DNA of 64,000 nt from JAEXOD01 sp963667875 (GCA_963667875.2 CAXXGC010000009.1:62001-126000); one strand, 5' to 3'; shown: positions 37,786 to 47,580, counted from the first letter of the stretch. The notes: generated by a model from the letters alone, not told the origin. Translations and numbers: made by a program.

Positions 37786-39261
37786 ATGGCATTTGATGAA
37801 ATAGTATTGGTAGTTTACATTGCAACTCTACTGGTAATACTATTATTTGCAAGTCACGGGTTTATAATGATTTATTATCATAATAAATACTTAAAAAATG
37901 AACCCAAAGGAACTGACGTAGTTGGTGAAGAAAAATCAGTTACAATACAGCTTCCAATGTATAACGAATTATATGTCGCAGACAGATTGATAAATGCAAT
38001 TTGTGCTTTGGATTATCCAAAGGACAAATTAGAAATACAAGTTCTTGATGATTCAACTGACGAAACTGTTCAAATAGTTGCCGAATCGGTTAGACTAAAA
38101 CAGCTTGAAGGTTATGATATAAAACATGTTAGACGCGGTTCACGTGAAGGTTACAAAGCCGGAGCTCTGAAAGAAGGTTTAAAAACAGCCAAAGGTGAAT
38201 TTGTTGCTATATTTGATGCGGATTTTATACCTCATCCTGATTTTTTAAGAAAAACCATGCGTTATTTTACCAACGATGAAACAGGTTTGGTCCAAACTCG
38301 CTGGGAACACATGAATGAAGAATATTCAATTATTACAAAAATACAAGCTTTAGCCTTAAACGGACACTTTGTAATTGAACAGACAGTTCGTAACAGATCC
38401 GGATTTTTTATTAACTTTAACGGTACCGGCGGAGTATGGCGTAAATCATGTATATTTGATGCAGGAAATTGGCATGCTGATACACTTACTGAAGATTTGG
38501 ATTTAAGTTACAGAGCGCAATTAAAAGGGTGGAAATTTATCTATTTACGCGACATTACTACCCCTAGCGAATTGCCGGTAGAAATGAATGCATTAAAAGC
38601 TCAGCAATTTAGATGGACTAAAGGCGCAATTGAAACATGTAAAAAAATTCTTCCTCTTGTTTGGAAGTCTGATATTCCATTACGTGTTAAATTACAGTCA
38701 ACTTTCCATTTGACAAACAATTTTGCATTTCCGTTTATTTTGTTGGCAGGTATATTAAATGTGCCTTTAATTTTTATTAAAAATTCAGGTCCTTATGATC
38801 CGTTTTTTAATATTATGGCAGTATTTGTACTTGGTTTTATAAGCTCATTTTTGATGTATTTATATGCTCAAAAAGATGTTGATGCCGATTGGCGAAAAAG
38901 AATTGCACTTTTTCCATTGTTTATGGCCGGAAGTATGGGCCTTGCCGTTAATAACTCGCGCGCTGTTTTTGAAGGGTTATTAGATAGAAAAAGTGAATTT
39001 GTGCGTACACCTAAAATGCAAATGGTTGGAAAAGAAGAAAAAGTTATCAAAAACAAATATTTAGGAAGTAAAAAAATTGACTCTTCCGTTATAGTTGAAT
39101 CGATTTTAGCTGCTTATTGTTTTATTGGTGTTGTTGCTTCCATTTATTTTATGGAAATTTCGGCAATTCCATTCCAGCTTATGTTCTTTTTTGGATTTGC
39201 TTCAATAGCCGGTTTATCTATTAAACATAATATGGCTGCAAATAAAAGAGCTAAAAGTTAA
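37786..39261 (+). CDS. Processive family 2 glycosyltransferase (cellulose/glucomannan synthase-like), membrane
   Basis: This 491-aa membrane enzyme starts with one span (LVVYIATLLVILLFASHGF). The cytoplasmic GT-A domain has the D, DxD, TED and QxxRW motifs (VLDDSTDE, FDADF, LTEDLDLS, QQFRW). Four further spans lie in the C-terminal part. This architecture is that of processive polysaccharide synthases (BcsA/CslA-like), but the PilZ domain of bacterial cellulose synthase is absent. It ends the miaB-lptE operon; a terminator lies 31 bp after its stop. Confidence 0.88.
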   Translation: MAFDEIVLVVYIATLLVILLFASHGFIMIYYHNKYLKNEPKGTDVVGEEKSVTIQLPMYNELYVADRLINAICALDYPKDKLEIQVLDDSTDETVQIVAESVRLKQLEGYDIKHVRRGSREGYKAGALKEGLKTAKGEFVAIFDADFIPHPDFLRKTMRYFTNDETGLVQTRWEHMNEEYSIITKIQALALNGHFVIEQTVRNRSGFFINFNGTGGVWRKSCIFDAGNWHADTLTEDLDLSYRAQLKGWKFIYLRDITTPSELPVEMNALKAQQFRWTKGAIETCKKILPLVWKSDIPLRVKLQSTFHLTNNFAFPFILLAGILNVPLIFIKNSGPYDPFFNIMAVFVLGFISSFLMYLYAQKDVDADWRKRIALFPLFMAGSMGLAVNNSRAVFEGLLDRKSEFVRTPKMQMVGKEEKVIKNKYLGSKKIDSSVIVESILAAYCFIGVVASIYFMEISAIPFQLMFFFGFASIAGLSIKHNMAANKRAKS

Positions 39262-39291
39262 TTTTTATACACATAGTCTTTTGTTTTATGT

Positions 39292-39324
39292 AAAAGTCTG
39301 CTATTTTAATGGCAGACTTTTTTT
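39292..39324 (+). terminator. Rho-independent terminator
   Basis: AAAAGTCTGC, a loop of about 10 nt and GCAGACTTTT form a perfect 10-bp stem followed by a T-run. It closes the miaB-GT2 operon. Confidence 0.9.
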
Positions 39325-39348
39325 ATTTTATAACAATAACTGAAATCT

Positions 39349-40044
39349 ATGAAAGATGAATTATTAGAAAAATTGCTTTTGATTTATGAATTTGATCAAA
39401 ATTCACCCTTGTTTGCAAGAGTAGCTAAGTATTATTTGGAAGAAAAGGAAATTAAACGAGCCATGGAGGTATTAGAGCATGGTTTGGAACTATTTCCCGA
39501 TTATCCTACGGGTCATATTATTATGGGAAAAGCCGCTGTAATTAACGGCGAATATGAAAAAGCAAAGGAACATTTTTTGGAAGCGTCAAAATTGATTAAT
39601 TCTTCTGAAACTTTAGCTTATTATAATAATAAGATAGAAAACGTGCTAAAAAAAGAACAGGAAATGCCAGAAAGTTTTAGAGCCCCATTTTTTGAAGAAG
39701 AACTGTTTAATAAATCGATTAAGGACTTTGACGAACAGGAAGAAGAGATATATCATAATGTTGATCCTGATGATGAAATTGAAAGGATAGCTAACGAAAT
39801 TAGAAAAGCAAAAATGCCTAAGGCCGAAACCATAAACGAAAATGTTGATGAAAATTATAATCTTGAAATTAAAAACAAAGAAATAATTTCCGATACGTTA
39901 GCTGGAATTTATTTTGCGCAGGGCAATTTTACCGAAGCGTTGGTTATGTATAAAAGATTGATTGAAATTCATCCCGAAAAAGAAATTTTATATAACTCTA
40001 AAGTTTTGGAAATAAAATCTATTCTGGAAAAGAAAAACAACTAA
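39349..40044 (+). CDS. Tetratricopeptide-repeat protein
   Basis: This 231-aa protein has TPR-like units at about 15-85 (AKYYLEEKEIKRAMEVLEHG, IMGKAAVINGEYEKAKEHF) and near the C-terminus (AGIYFAQGNFTEALVMYKRL). A charged acidic linker lies between them. No signal peptide is visible, so it is probably cytoplasmic. It heads a four-gene cluster with a DNA glycosylase, GT9 and a DUF3108 protein. Specific role unknown. Confidence 0.8.
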   Translation: MKDELLEKLLLIYEFDQNSPLFARVAKYYLEEKEIKRAMEVLEHGLELFPDYPTGHIIMGKAAVINGEYEKAKEHFLEASKLINSSETLAYYNNKIENVLKKEQEMPESFRAPFFEEELFNKSIKDFDEQEEEIYHNVDPDDEIERIANEIRKAKMPKAETINENVDENYNLEIKNKEIISDTLAGIYFAQGNFTEALVMYKRLIEIHPEKEILYNSKVLEIKSILEKKNN

Positions 40045-40052
40045 ATTATATA

Positions 40053-40667
40053 ATGCCTCCTTATTTTAATAAACTGCCTGTTGATTTTTATATGCGTGAT
40101 TGTTTTGTTGTTGCAAAAGAATTGCTTGGCAAAACATTTGTAAAAAAAGAAGACTCGTTTTGTTTATCGGGTAAAATAGTTGAAGTGGAAGTTTACACAA
40201 TTGACGACCCTGCGTCACATTCATTTGGCGGTAAAAAAAATAAAAATGCCGTAATGTTTGAAGGGGGCGGAAAACTTTATGTTTATTTTACTTACGGAAT
40301 GTATTTTTGTTGTAACGTTGTAACCGGAAGTTATAATGAGGGGACTGCAATATTAATCCGTGCTTTAGAACCCGGGTTGGGAATTAACACTTTTGCGGAA
40401 CGAAGATTCAATAAAACCGAACTCACAGATAAAGAAACCAAAAACCTGCTCAACGGCCCCGGTAAAATATGCCGGGCTATGAATCTAAATAGTACTTTTA
40501 ATGGTATAAGCTTAATAGAAGATTCGGTTTTTATTGCGGATGAAAAACAAAACGAAAGTTTTGAAATTAGTGTTTCGCCGCGTATCGGAATTTCAAAAGG
40601 TGTTGATATGGAAAGAAGATTTTTTATTAAAAACAATTTATACTTATCGCGAAATGAAAAAAAATAA
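40053..40667 (+). CDS. 3-methyladenine DNA glycosylase, AAG/MPG family
   Basis: This 204-aa protein is a base-excision repair enzyme that removes alkylated purines. The family order of motifs is intact: ELLGK, the catalytic-Glu region VEVEVYTIDDPASHSFGGK, AVMFEGGGKLYVYFTYGMYFCCNVV, and LLNGPGKICRAM near the C-terminus. Its start lies 8 bp after the TPR gene, and its end overlaps the GT9 gene by 14 bp. Confidence 0.93.
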   Translation: MPPYFNKLPVDFYMRDCFVVAKELLGKTFVKKEDSFCLSGKIVEVEVYTIDDPASHSFGGKKNKNAVMFEGGGKLYVYFTYGMYFCCNVVTGSYNEGTAILIRALEPGLGINTFAERRFNKTELTDKETKNLLNGPGKICRAMNLNSTFNGISLIEDSVFIADEKQNESFEISVSPRIGISKGVDMERRFFIKNNLYLSRNEKK

Positions 40668-41685
40668 CAATATATTAATTGTACGCACAGATAGAATTGG
40701 TGATGTTGTGTTAACTTTGCCTCTTGCCGAAAAAATTAAAAATCATAATCCGGATGCCAAAGTTGTTTATATGGTTAGTGAATATACAAAACCGGTTGTT
40801 GAATTAAACCGGTTTGTTGATAAAATTATTACAGTTGACAATTTGTCGTTTTGGAATCTTTTGCGGATTATTAAAAAGGAAAAATTTGATTCGGTAATTC
40901 ACGTATATCCAAAGTTCATTTATGTATTGGCTTCGTTTTTAGCCGGCATAAAAAACAGAATAGGAACCGGTTACCGTTTTTATTCGTTATTGTTTAATAA
41001 GAAGGTATTTGAACACAGAAAAAGCGGAAATAAACACGAACTTGAATATAACCTTCAATTACTTAATGAAATTGGAATTAATAACGATATAAATGACAAA
41101 AGTGTAGATTTTTCTATACATGCTGATGAACAAAGTTTAACTTTGATTAAAGAGGTATTAATAGAAAAAAAAATAAATAATGGACTTCCGATAGTAATAA
41201 TTCATCCGGGGAGCGGCGGAAGTGCAATAGATCTACCGGTAAACAGGTTTAAAGAGCTTGTAATACTGTTGGCACAAAGTTTGCAATTTAATATTATAAT
41301 TACCGGCTCTGAAAACGAAAAAAATATTTGTAAAGAGTTGGCGATTGAAAAAAATGCTCATAATTTTAGTGGAAAATTAAGTTTAAAAGAACTTATTGCT
41401 CTTATACAACTTTCGGATATGTTAGTTGCAAACTCAACTGGTCCAATACATTTGGCTGCCGCGTTGAATAAAAATGTAATTGGATTTTATCCGAAGTTTA
41501 ACGAGTGTTCGGCGTTACGCTGGGGACCTTATACTACAAAAAGAAGTATATTTGTCCCCGAGATTGATTGCAATAACTGCAGCAGAGAGTTATGTGAAAA
41601 ACTAAATTGTATGAATTCAATTGACATTAATAAAGTTTTTAATCAAATTAAGCAAGTTTTATTAGTTGGAGAAAAAGATGAATAG
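40654..41685 (+). CDS. Family 9 glycosyltransferase (heptosyltransferase-like)
   Basis: A 343-aa GT-B enzyme of LPS-core heptosyltransferase type. The N-terminus reads ILIVRTDRIGDVVLTLPL; later motifs are VIIHPGSGGSAIDLPVNRF, SGKLSLKELIALI and VANSTGPIHLAAAL. I chose the ATG at 40654 since the family begins there; the frame is open further upstream inside the glycosylase gene, but that part is not GT9-like. The C-terminus has a small Cys cluster (DCNNCSRELCEKLNC), as seen in many GT9 enzymes. Confidence 0.9.
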   Translation: MKKNNNILIVRTDRIGDVVLTLPLAEKIKNHNPDAKVVYMVSEYTKPVVELNRFVDKIITVDNLSFWNLLRIIKKEKFDSVIHVYPKFIYVLASFLAGIKNRIGTGYRFYSLLFNKKVFEHRKSGNKHELEYNLQLLNEIGINNDINDKSVDFSIHADEQSLTLIKEVLIEKKINNGLPIVIIHPGSGGSAIDLPVNRFKELVILLAQSLQFNIIITGSENEKNICKELAIEKNAHNFSGKLSLKELIALIQLSDMLVANSTGPIHLAAALNKNVIGFYPKFNECSALRWGPYTTKRSIFVPEIDCNNCSRELCEKLNCMNSIDINKVFNQIKQVLLVGEKDE

Positions 41686-42457
41686 GTTTAAGATACTTGG
41701 ATTGTTTTTGATAGTTTCTTTTGTTACAATCTTAGCTCAAAAACAAGAGTTTAGAAAAATTGAAAATAACGCATTTAAAGAAGGTGAAAAACTTACTTTT
41801 GATGTAAAATATGGATTTGTTACCGCCGGTGTGGCTGTAATGCAAATACCAAAAATAAAACGAATTTCCGGTAGAGATGCATATAATATTACTTTTACAG
41901 TAAATACTGTCCCAACTTTTGATAATTTTTATAAAGTGCGCGATAGATATGAAACGTATTTGGATACTGAAGGTTTATTTCCTTGGCGATTTGAACAACA
42001 TATTCGTGAAGGCGGATATAGCCGGGATTTTTCAGCCTTTTTTGATCAAAGAAAAGGAAAAGCAAAAACTTCGGAAGGTGAATATGTAATCCCTAAAAAC
42101 GTTAACGACATTGTTTCAGCCTTTTATATAGCAAGAACTTTTGATTACAGTGAATTAAAAAAAGGGGACAAATTTCACCTTGAAAATTTTTACAAAAATA
42201 AGGTATATCCTCTTGATGTTGTATATTTAGGTAAAGAACGAATTACCGTAGCTGCCGGAACTTTTGATTGTGTTATAGTTGAACCTCTTGTTTCGGAAGG
42301 GGGATTATTTAAAAGTGAAGGAAGTATTATTATATGGCTTTCGGACGATAATTTAAAAGTGCCTATTAAAGTAAAAACCAAAATTGTTATCGGCTCAATT
42401 GATGCCGAACTTACCGGTTATGAGGGATTAGCCGGAAAGTTTAAGGCTAAAAAATAA
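41678..42457 (+). CDS. DUF3108 secreted protein
   Basis: This 259-aa protein has a signal peptide (MNRFKILGLFLIVSFVTILA|Q) and the DUF3108 fold. Typical motifs are EGEKLTFDVKYGFVTAGVA, the FYKVRDRYETYLD pattern and IVEPLVSEGGLFKSEGSII. The family is common in Bacteroidota envelopes but has no established function. I prefer the ATG at 41678 with GGAGAAAAAG before it over the upstream TTG at 41666. It overlaps the GT9 stop by 8 bp. Confidence 0.8.
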   Translation: MNRFKILGLFLIVSFVTILAQKQEFRKIENNAFKEGEKLTFDVKYGFVTAGVAVMQIPKIKRISGRDAYNITFTVNTVPTFDNFYKVRDRYETYLDTEGLFPWRFEQHIREGGYSRDFSAFFDQRKGKAKTSEGEYVIPKNVNDIVSAFYIARTFDYSELKKGDKFHLENFYKNKVYPLDVVYLGKERITVAAGTFDCVIVEPLVSEGGLFKSEGSIIIWLSDDNLKVPIKVKTKIVIGSIDAELTGYEGLAGKFKAKK

Positions 42458-42709
42458 TTAACTATATAAGTTGGTTGGTCAGTTTTAAAACCTGAAAAAG
42501 TAAGCTTCAAATCGAATATCAATTCTTTCAAAAGTTATTCATTTTTACTTGCAGGATGGTATTATTGTAATAAAAAAACAAAAGACAAATCATCCTAAAA
42601 TAAAAAGGTATCTTAAGACACTTTTATCTAAAAAAAATTTAAAAATAATTTTTTATTACCAAAAATAATTTATAATTTAAATGATTAAATATTTTTGGTA
42701 TGAGTTAAT
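42458..42709. promoter_or_regulatory. Promoter region of the hdr-flx operon with an inverted repeat
   Basis: This 252-bp AT-rich region holds a perfect inverted repeat: TACCAAAAATA at 42657-42667 and TATTTTTGGTA at 42690-42700, spacer 22 bp. It ends 9 bp before the hdrC ATG. It could be an operator or an mRNA hairpin hiding the ribosome-binding site. No gene is seen in the region. Confidence 0.5.
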
Positions 42710-43258
42710 ATGCAGATTAGATTAGATAATAATGTTGATAATTTTGCTAAAGAAATTAAGGCGGTATGTAAAGAAAATGTATATAATTGTTATCAATGTG
42801 GAAAATGTACTGCCGGTTGTACTGTAGCACAATTTATTGATGAATCACCCACCCAAATACTCCGCTTAATTCAATTAAATCAACGAGACGAAGTCTTTAA
42901 ATCCAAAACCCCTTATGTTTGCGCTGTTTGCGGAACCTGTACATCAAGATGTCCAATGGAAATTGATATAGCCAAAATAATGGAAACTATTAGAATAATG
43001 GCTGACAAATTGGGATATGAAAAACCTTGCAAAGAAATAAACAGGTTTTCTAAAGTATTTCTTGATACGGTACGTTCTAACGGCAAGCTTTTTGAGTTTG
43101 GAATGACTATTGCCTTTAATTTAATTAACAAAACTCCTTTTAAAGATGCAATGTTTGGACCTGTAATGCTTCAAAAAGGAAAATTGGCTTTACTGCCAAC
43201 ACGTGTTAAAAATTTAAAACGAATTAAAGCGATATTTGCAAAAGCTAACCATTATTAA
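42710..43258 (+). CDS. hdrC: Heterodisulfide reductase subunit C-like iron-sulfur protein
   Basis: The 182-aa protein has two [4Fe-4S] ferredoxin motifs: CYQCGKCTAGC with a distant fourth ligand, and CAVCGTCTSRCPMEID. This is the HdrC arrangement. HdrC passes electrons between the flavin-containing HdrA and the thiol-disulfide site of HdrB. It is first in the seven-gene operon, which ends at 49454. Confidence 0.92.
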   Translation: MQIRLDNNVDNFAKEIKAVCKENVYNCYQCGKCTAGCTVAQFIDESPTQILRLIQLNQRDEVFKSKTPYVCAVCGTCTSRCPMEIDIAKIMETIRIMADKLGYEKPCKEINRFSKVFLDTVRSNGKLFEFGMTIAFNLINKTPFKDAMFGPVMLQKGKLALLPTRVKNLKRIKAIFAKANHY

Positions 43259-43298
43259 ACATAATTGAAGCTAATATTTAGGTTATTAGGAGTATAAG

Positions 43299-44171
43299 AT
43301 GATATATGGATATTTCCCCGGATGTTCATTACATGCGACTGCAAAAGAATATAATATTTCGATGCGGGCTGTTTGTAAAAAACTTGATGTTGAATTAACG
43401 GAAATTGAAGATTGGAATTGCTGCGGAGCTACCCCCGCACACACTACAAAAGAAGAACTTGGAATTGCTTTACCCTACGCTAATTTAATTAATGCCCAAA
43501 AACAAGGATTAAAAGAAGTTGTTGCGCCATGTGCCGCATGTTTTAATCGTTTGAAATCGGCAGATTATGCTGTAAAAAATTCGGATGAAGTTAAACACCG
43601 TATGGGAGAAATTTTAAGCGATACAAGAGACACTGATGTTAATGTTATTAATGTATTGGAATTATTAAAAGATGTTTATGGTCTGGAAAATTTAAAGAAC
43701 AATGTAAACAAACCGCTTGAAAATTTAAAAGTAGCTTGTTATTACGGCTGTTTATTAGTAAGACCTGAAAAAATAGTTCAATTTGATGATGCCGAAGATC
43801 CCGAATATATGGATGATATAGTTAAAACCATTGGCGGAACACCTGTAGAATGGGGATTTAAAACCGAATGTTGCGGCGGAAGTCATGCAATACCGGAAAC
43901 CGATATTGTGCTTGAACTAGTTAGAAAAATATTTGTTTCCGCTAAAAATGCAGGAGCTGATGTTATTGCTGTTGCTTGTCCATTGTGCCAAGCCAACCTT
44001 GATATGAGGCAAAAACAAATAAATGAAAAATATAATACCGATTTTAATTTCCCGATAGTTTATATTACACAATTAGTCGGATTATCGTTTGGAATACCAG
44101 CCGGAGAACTTGGATTTAGTTCTCATTTTGTTAGTCCGGCACAGGTGTTGAAAAAATTTAACTTGAATTAA
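43299..44171 (+). CDS. hdrB: Heterodisulfide reductase subunit B-like, two CCG domains
   Basis: The 290-aa protein has two cysteine-rich CCG domains. The first runs FPGCSLHAT ... NCCGAT ... PCAACFNR; the second runs CYYGCLLVRP ... ECCGGSH ... CPLCQAN. In the archaeal enzyme such domains hold two non-cubane [4Fe-4S] clusters that reduce the heterodisulfide. In bacteria the disulfide partner is different (DsrC-like proteins have been proposed); none is encoded here. Confidence 0.93.
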   Translation: MIYGYFPGCSLHATAKEYNISMRAVCKKLDVELTEIEDWNCCGATPAHTTKEELGIALPYANLINAQKQGLKEVVAPCAACFNRLKSADYAVKNSDEVKHRMGEILSDTRDTDVNVINVLELLKDVYGLENLKNNVNKPLENLKVACYYGCLLVRPEKIVQFDDAEDPEYMDDIVKTIGGTPVEWGFKTECCGGSHAIPETDIVLELVRKIFVSAKNAGADVIAVACPLCQANLDMRQKQINEKYNTDFNFPIVYITQLVGLSFGIPAGELGFSSHFVSPAQVLKKFNLN

Positions 44172-44193
44172 TTTTCGGAATAGGAGTTTTATA

Positions 44194-46209
44194 ATGGCTC
44201 GAATTGGTGTATTTGTTTGTCATTGCGGAGAAAATATTGGAAGAACTGTTGATTGCGTAGCAGTTGCAAAGGCAGCAGAAGAATTGAAAGATGTGGTTTT
44301 TTCGGTTGAATATAAATATCTTTGTTCCGATCCCGGACAAACAATAATAAAAAATGCTATAAAAGAACATAATTTAAGTGGAGTAGTAATTGGAAGCTGC
44401 AGTCCGTTAATGCATGAAAAAACATTCAGACGTGCGGTTGCAACTGCCGGATTATCCCCTTATTTATGTGAAATTGCTAATTTGCGTGAACATTGTTCAT
44501 GGGTGCATGAAGATAAACCTACCGCAACAGCTAAAGCAATTGATTTAATTAGAATAATGGTTGAAAAAGTTAAAAAGGATATTCCACTTGATACAATTCG
44601 TATTCCGGTTACAAAACGTGCTTTGGTAATTGGTGGCGGTGTTGCAGGAATTCAAGCGGCTTTGGATATTGCTGACGGCGGAAGAGAAGTAATTCTTGTT
44701 GAAAAATCTCCTTCAATTGGCGGGCATATGGCTCAGCTGAGTGAAACATTTCCAACTTTGGATTGCTCGCAGTGTATATTAACCCCTAAAATGGTGAGTG
44801 CAAATACACATCCAAATATTAAATTATATGCTTATACCGAAGTTGAAAAAGTAAGTGGTTATATTGGCAATTTTACTGTAACATTAAGGAAAAAAGCAAG
44901 TTATGTAGATAATTCGGTTTGTACAGGATGCGGAATTTGTCAGGAAAAATGTCCGCAAAAGAAAGTATTGAGCGAATTTAACGAAGGTTTGGGTACACGG
45001 AAAGCAATATATGTTCCTTTCCCTCAAGCGGTGCCAAATAAACCGGTAATTGATAAAGAAAATTGTACTTATTTTAAAACAGGAAAATGTAAAGCATGCG
45101 AAAAATTCTGCGGACCTGGAGCTATTCGATTTGATCAGGTTGATGAATTTATAGATGTTGAAGTTGGTGCCATTGTTGTTGCAACCGGATATGACCTTTA
45201 TACTATTGATAAAAAACAGGAAGAAGGCACAAAAGGTTACGGCGAATATGGATACGGTAAATATAAAGACGTTATAAACGGAATGCAGTTTGAAAGACTT
45301 GTAAGCGCATCGGGCCCGACTTTTGGTGAAGTAAAAAGACCATCCGACGGAAAAGTTCCGGAAACAGTTGTATTTATTCAATGTGTCGGTTCGCGCGATA
45401 ACGCAAAAGGGAATGAATATTGCTCTAAAATATGCTGTATGTATACTGCAAAACATACAATGCTTTATAAACATAAAGTTCATCATGGTAAAGCATTTGT
45501 ATTTTATATGGATATTAGAGCAGGCGGAAAAAATTATGACGAATTTGTTAGACGTGCTATTGAAGAAGACGGAGCAATATATTTAAGAGGCCGTGTTTCA
45601 AAAGTATATAAAGAAGGCGATAAATTAATTGTTAAAGGTGTTGATACATTAAGCGGTAAACAGGTGGAAATTGCTGCCGATATGGTTGTATTGGCAACAG
45701 CAGTTACTGCACAACACGATATTGTACCATTAGCACAAAAACTTGGTGTTGGTTACGATAGATATAAATTCCTTTCGGAAGCACATCCTAAATTAAGACC
45801 TGTTGAAACTAACAGTGCAGGTATTTATCTTGCCGGAGCCTGTCAAGCTCCTAAGGACATACCGGAAGCGGTTTCGCAGGCTTCTGCCGCTGCTGCTAAA
45901 GTGCTTGGTTTGTTTAGTGCTAATGAACTTGAACGTGAACCTTATATTGCTAAAGTAAACGAAACTAACTGTATTGGCTGCCAATTCTGTATAAATACAT
46001 GTCCTTATAGCGCAATAGAAACAAAAGAAATAAAAAACAGAGCAGGTGAAGTAATTAAAGTAGTTTCATACATAAATCCGGGTAAATGCCAGGGATGCGG
46101 AACATGCGTTTCAATATGCCGTTCCAAATCAATTGATTTAGCAGGATTTTCCGATGAACAGGTATTTTCACAAATTAATGCAATGTTTGCAAATATTAAT
46201 ATGGATTAA
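44194..46209 (+). CDS. hdrA: Heterodisulfide reductase subunit A-like flavoprotein
   Basis: The 671-aa protein is the expected electron-bifurcating flavin subunit. It has an N-terminal HdrA domain (GVFVCHCGENIGRTVD) and an FAD-binding GGGVAGIQAALDIADGG at ~145. The HdrA-specific LDCSQCILTPKM binds a [4Fe-4S] cluster. Two inserted ferredoxin motifs (CTGCGICQEKC and CKACEKFC) follow. Two C-terminal ferredoxin motifs are CIGCQFCINTCP and CQGCGTCVSIC. It follows hdrB by 22 bp, and flxD begins 2 bp after its stop. Confidence 0.95.
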   Translation: MARIGVFVCHCGENIGRTVDCVAVAKAAEELKDVVFSVEYKYLCSDPGQTIIKNAIKEHNLSGVVIGSCSPLMHEKTFRRAVATAGLSPYLCEIANLREHCSWVHEDKPTATAKAIDLIRIMVEKVKKDIPLDTIRIPVTKRALVIGGGVAGIQAALDIADGGREVILVEKSPSIGGHMAQLSETFPTLDCSQCILTPKMVSANTHPNIKLYAYTEVEKVSGYIGNFTVTLRKKASYVDNSVCTGCGICQEKCPQKKVLSEFNEGLGTRKAIYVPFPQAVPNKPVIDKENCTYFKTGKCKACEKFCGPGAIRFDQVDEFIDVEVGAIVVATGYDLYTIDKKQEEGTKGYGEYGYGKYKDVINGMQFERLVSASGPTFGEVKRPSDGKVPETVVFIQCVGSRDNAKGNEYCSKICCMYTAKHTMLYKHKVHHGKAFVFYMDIRAGGKNYDEFVRRAIEEDGAIYLRGRVSKVYKEGDKLIVKGVDTLSGKQVEIAADMVVLATAVTAQHDIVPLAQKLGVGYDRYKFLSEAHPKLRPVETNSAGIYLAGACQAPKDIPEAVSQASAAAAKVLGLFSANELEREPYIAKVNETNCIGCQFCINTCPYSAIETKEIKNRAGEVIKVVSYINPGKCQGCGTCVSICRSKSIDLAGFSDEQVFSQINAMFANINMD

Positions 46210-46211
46210 CG

Positions 46212-46724
46212 ATGAACGAACAAGAAGAAAAAAATCAATTTGAACCTAAAATAGCAGCTTTTGTATGTACGTGGTGTACCTATACGGGAGCTGATTTAGC
46301 AGGAACAAGCAGATTAAAATATGAGCCTAATGTGCGTATTTTACGATTGCCATGTACAGGAAGAATAGATTTTTCGCTTATAATTAAAGCATTTGATAAC
46401 GGAGCAGACGGAGTTTTAATAAGCGGATGCCACCCTAACGACTGCCATTATAACGCCGGAAATTTTTATGCCCGCAGAAGATTTGCAATGTTATTAAAAT
46501 TACTTGAATTTGTTGGTATTGAAAGTGAAAGAATTCAATTTAGCTGGGTTTCTGCTGCCGAAGGCGGAAAGTGGCGCGATGTTGTAAACAGCGTAACCGA
46601 TCAGGTAAGAAAAGTTGGACCTTTTAAACGTTATCATAAAATTACCGAAGATTCTTTTCCGTTTGATAAGTTTTGTGATGAAGTGGAATTAGCTAATAGC
46701 AATAGTGACGGAATAATAAAATGA
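46212..46724 (+). CDS. flxD: FlxD / MvhD-like [2Fe-2S] electron-transfer subunit
   Basis: The 170-aa protein is of the MvhD family that hands electrons to HdrA. Family motifs are FVCTWCTYTGADLAGTSR, RLPCTGRIDFSL and GADGVLISGCHPNDCHYNAGN, supplying the cluster cysteines. Its stop overlaps the flxC start (ATGA). Confidence 0.92.
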   Translation: MNEQEEKNQFEPKIAAFVCTWCTYTGADLAGTSRLKYEPNVRILRLPCTGRIDFSLIIKAFDNGADGVLISGCHPNDCHYNAGNFYARRRFAMLLKLLEFVGIESERIQFSWVSAAEGGKWRDVVNSVTDQVRKVGPFKRYHKITEDSFPFDKFCDEVELANSNSDGIIK

Positions 46725-47569
46725 CCTTAATAGAAATAGCAAAAGAATTATTGGAAAGTAAAAAAGTTTCGGCCGTTATTGGTTATGCCGCCGGTACAAT
46801 TCCGGGAAAAACTCAAACCATTATTGCCGTTACTCCTCAGCAAGCCGAAAAATTAGTGTTTGATAAATATTCGTTTAATAATTTAGCCGTTTATCTTACT
46901 AATTCGTATAAATTAATTAAAGATAAACCTGTTGCAATTATGGCAAAACCGTGCGATATTAAATCGATTATTGCTTTAATGCAAGAAAATCAAATTAAAC
47001 GCGAAGATATTTATATAATTGGGCTTACCTGCACAGGTGTTTATGATGAAATTGGATTAGCACAAAAATGCGAATTTTGTATTGTTCATAATCCTCCAAT
47101 TTACGATGTTGTTGTTGGCCAGCCTGTTGAAGAAAAAATTACCGATACATCAAAAAGATTTGAAGATGTTGAAAGAATTGAAAAAATGAGTGTTGAAGAA
47201 AGATGGGAATTTTGGCAGAATGAATTTAACAAATGTGTTAAATGTTATGCTTGCCGCCAGGCTTGTCCTTTATGTTATTGCGAACAATGTGTTGTAGATA
47301 AAACACAGCCTCGCTGGATTGATTCAAGTACTCACGCTTTGGGTAATATGGGCTGGCATTTAATACGTGCTTTCCATTTAACAGGAAGATGTATTGGCTG
47401 CAATGAATGTGAAAGAGTTTGCCACCAAAATATTCCTCTCGGATTGTTAAACAAAAAAATGGCTAAAGAAATATTTGAACAATATGATTATGCAGCCGGC
47501 ATAGATGTTAATTCCAAACCTCCGCTTGTTAATTATAAAGCAGACGATAACCAAGATTTTATTCGATAG
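46721..47569 (+). CDS. flxC: FlxC-like iron-sulfur subunit (FrhB-type fold, two [4Fe-4S])
   Basis: The 282-aa protein has an FrhB-like N-terminal part (VIGYAAGTIPGKTQ, MAKPCDIKSI). Two ferredoxin motifs lie in the C-terminal half: CVKCYACRQACPLCYC and CIGCNECERVCHQNIP. This matches FlxC of the FlxABCD-HdrABC complex described in Desulfovibrio vulgaris. The assignment of C versus B rests on these domains and gene order. Confidence 0.8.
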   Translation: MTLIEIAKELLESKKVSAVIGYAAGTIPGKTQTIIAVTPQQAEKLVFDKYSFNNLAVYLTNSYKLIKDKPVAIMAKPCDIKSIIALMQENQIKREDIYIIGLTCTGVYDEIGLAQKCEFCIVHNPPIYDVVVGQPVEEKITDTSKRFEDVERIEKMSVEERWEFWQNEFNKCVKCYACRQACPLCYCEQCVVDKTQPRWIDSSTHALGNMGWHLIRAFHLTGRCIGCNECERVCHQNIPLGLLNKKMAKEIFEQYDYAAGIDVNSKPPLVNYKADDNQDFIR

Positions 47570-47580
47570 GAGTATGCTAT

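Noticed and set aside
44884..45486. 200-codon open frame on the minus strand inside hdrA
   Set aside because: It is antisense to strongly conserved hdrA coding sequence, is Phe/Ile/Cys-rich as expected from a shadow frame, and has no family features.
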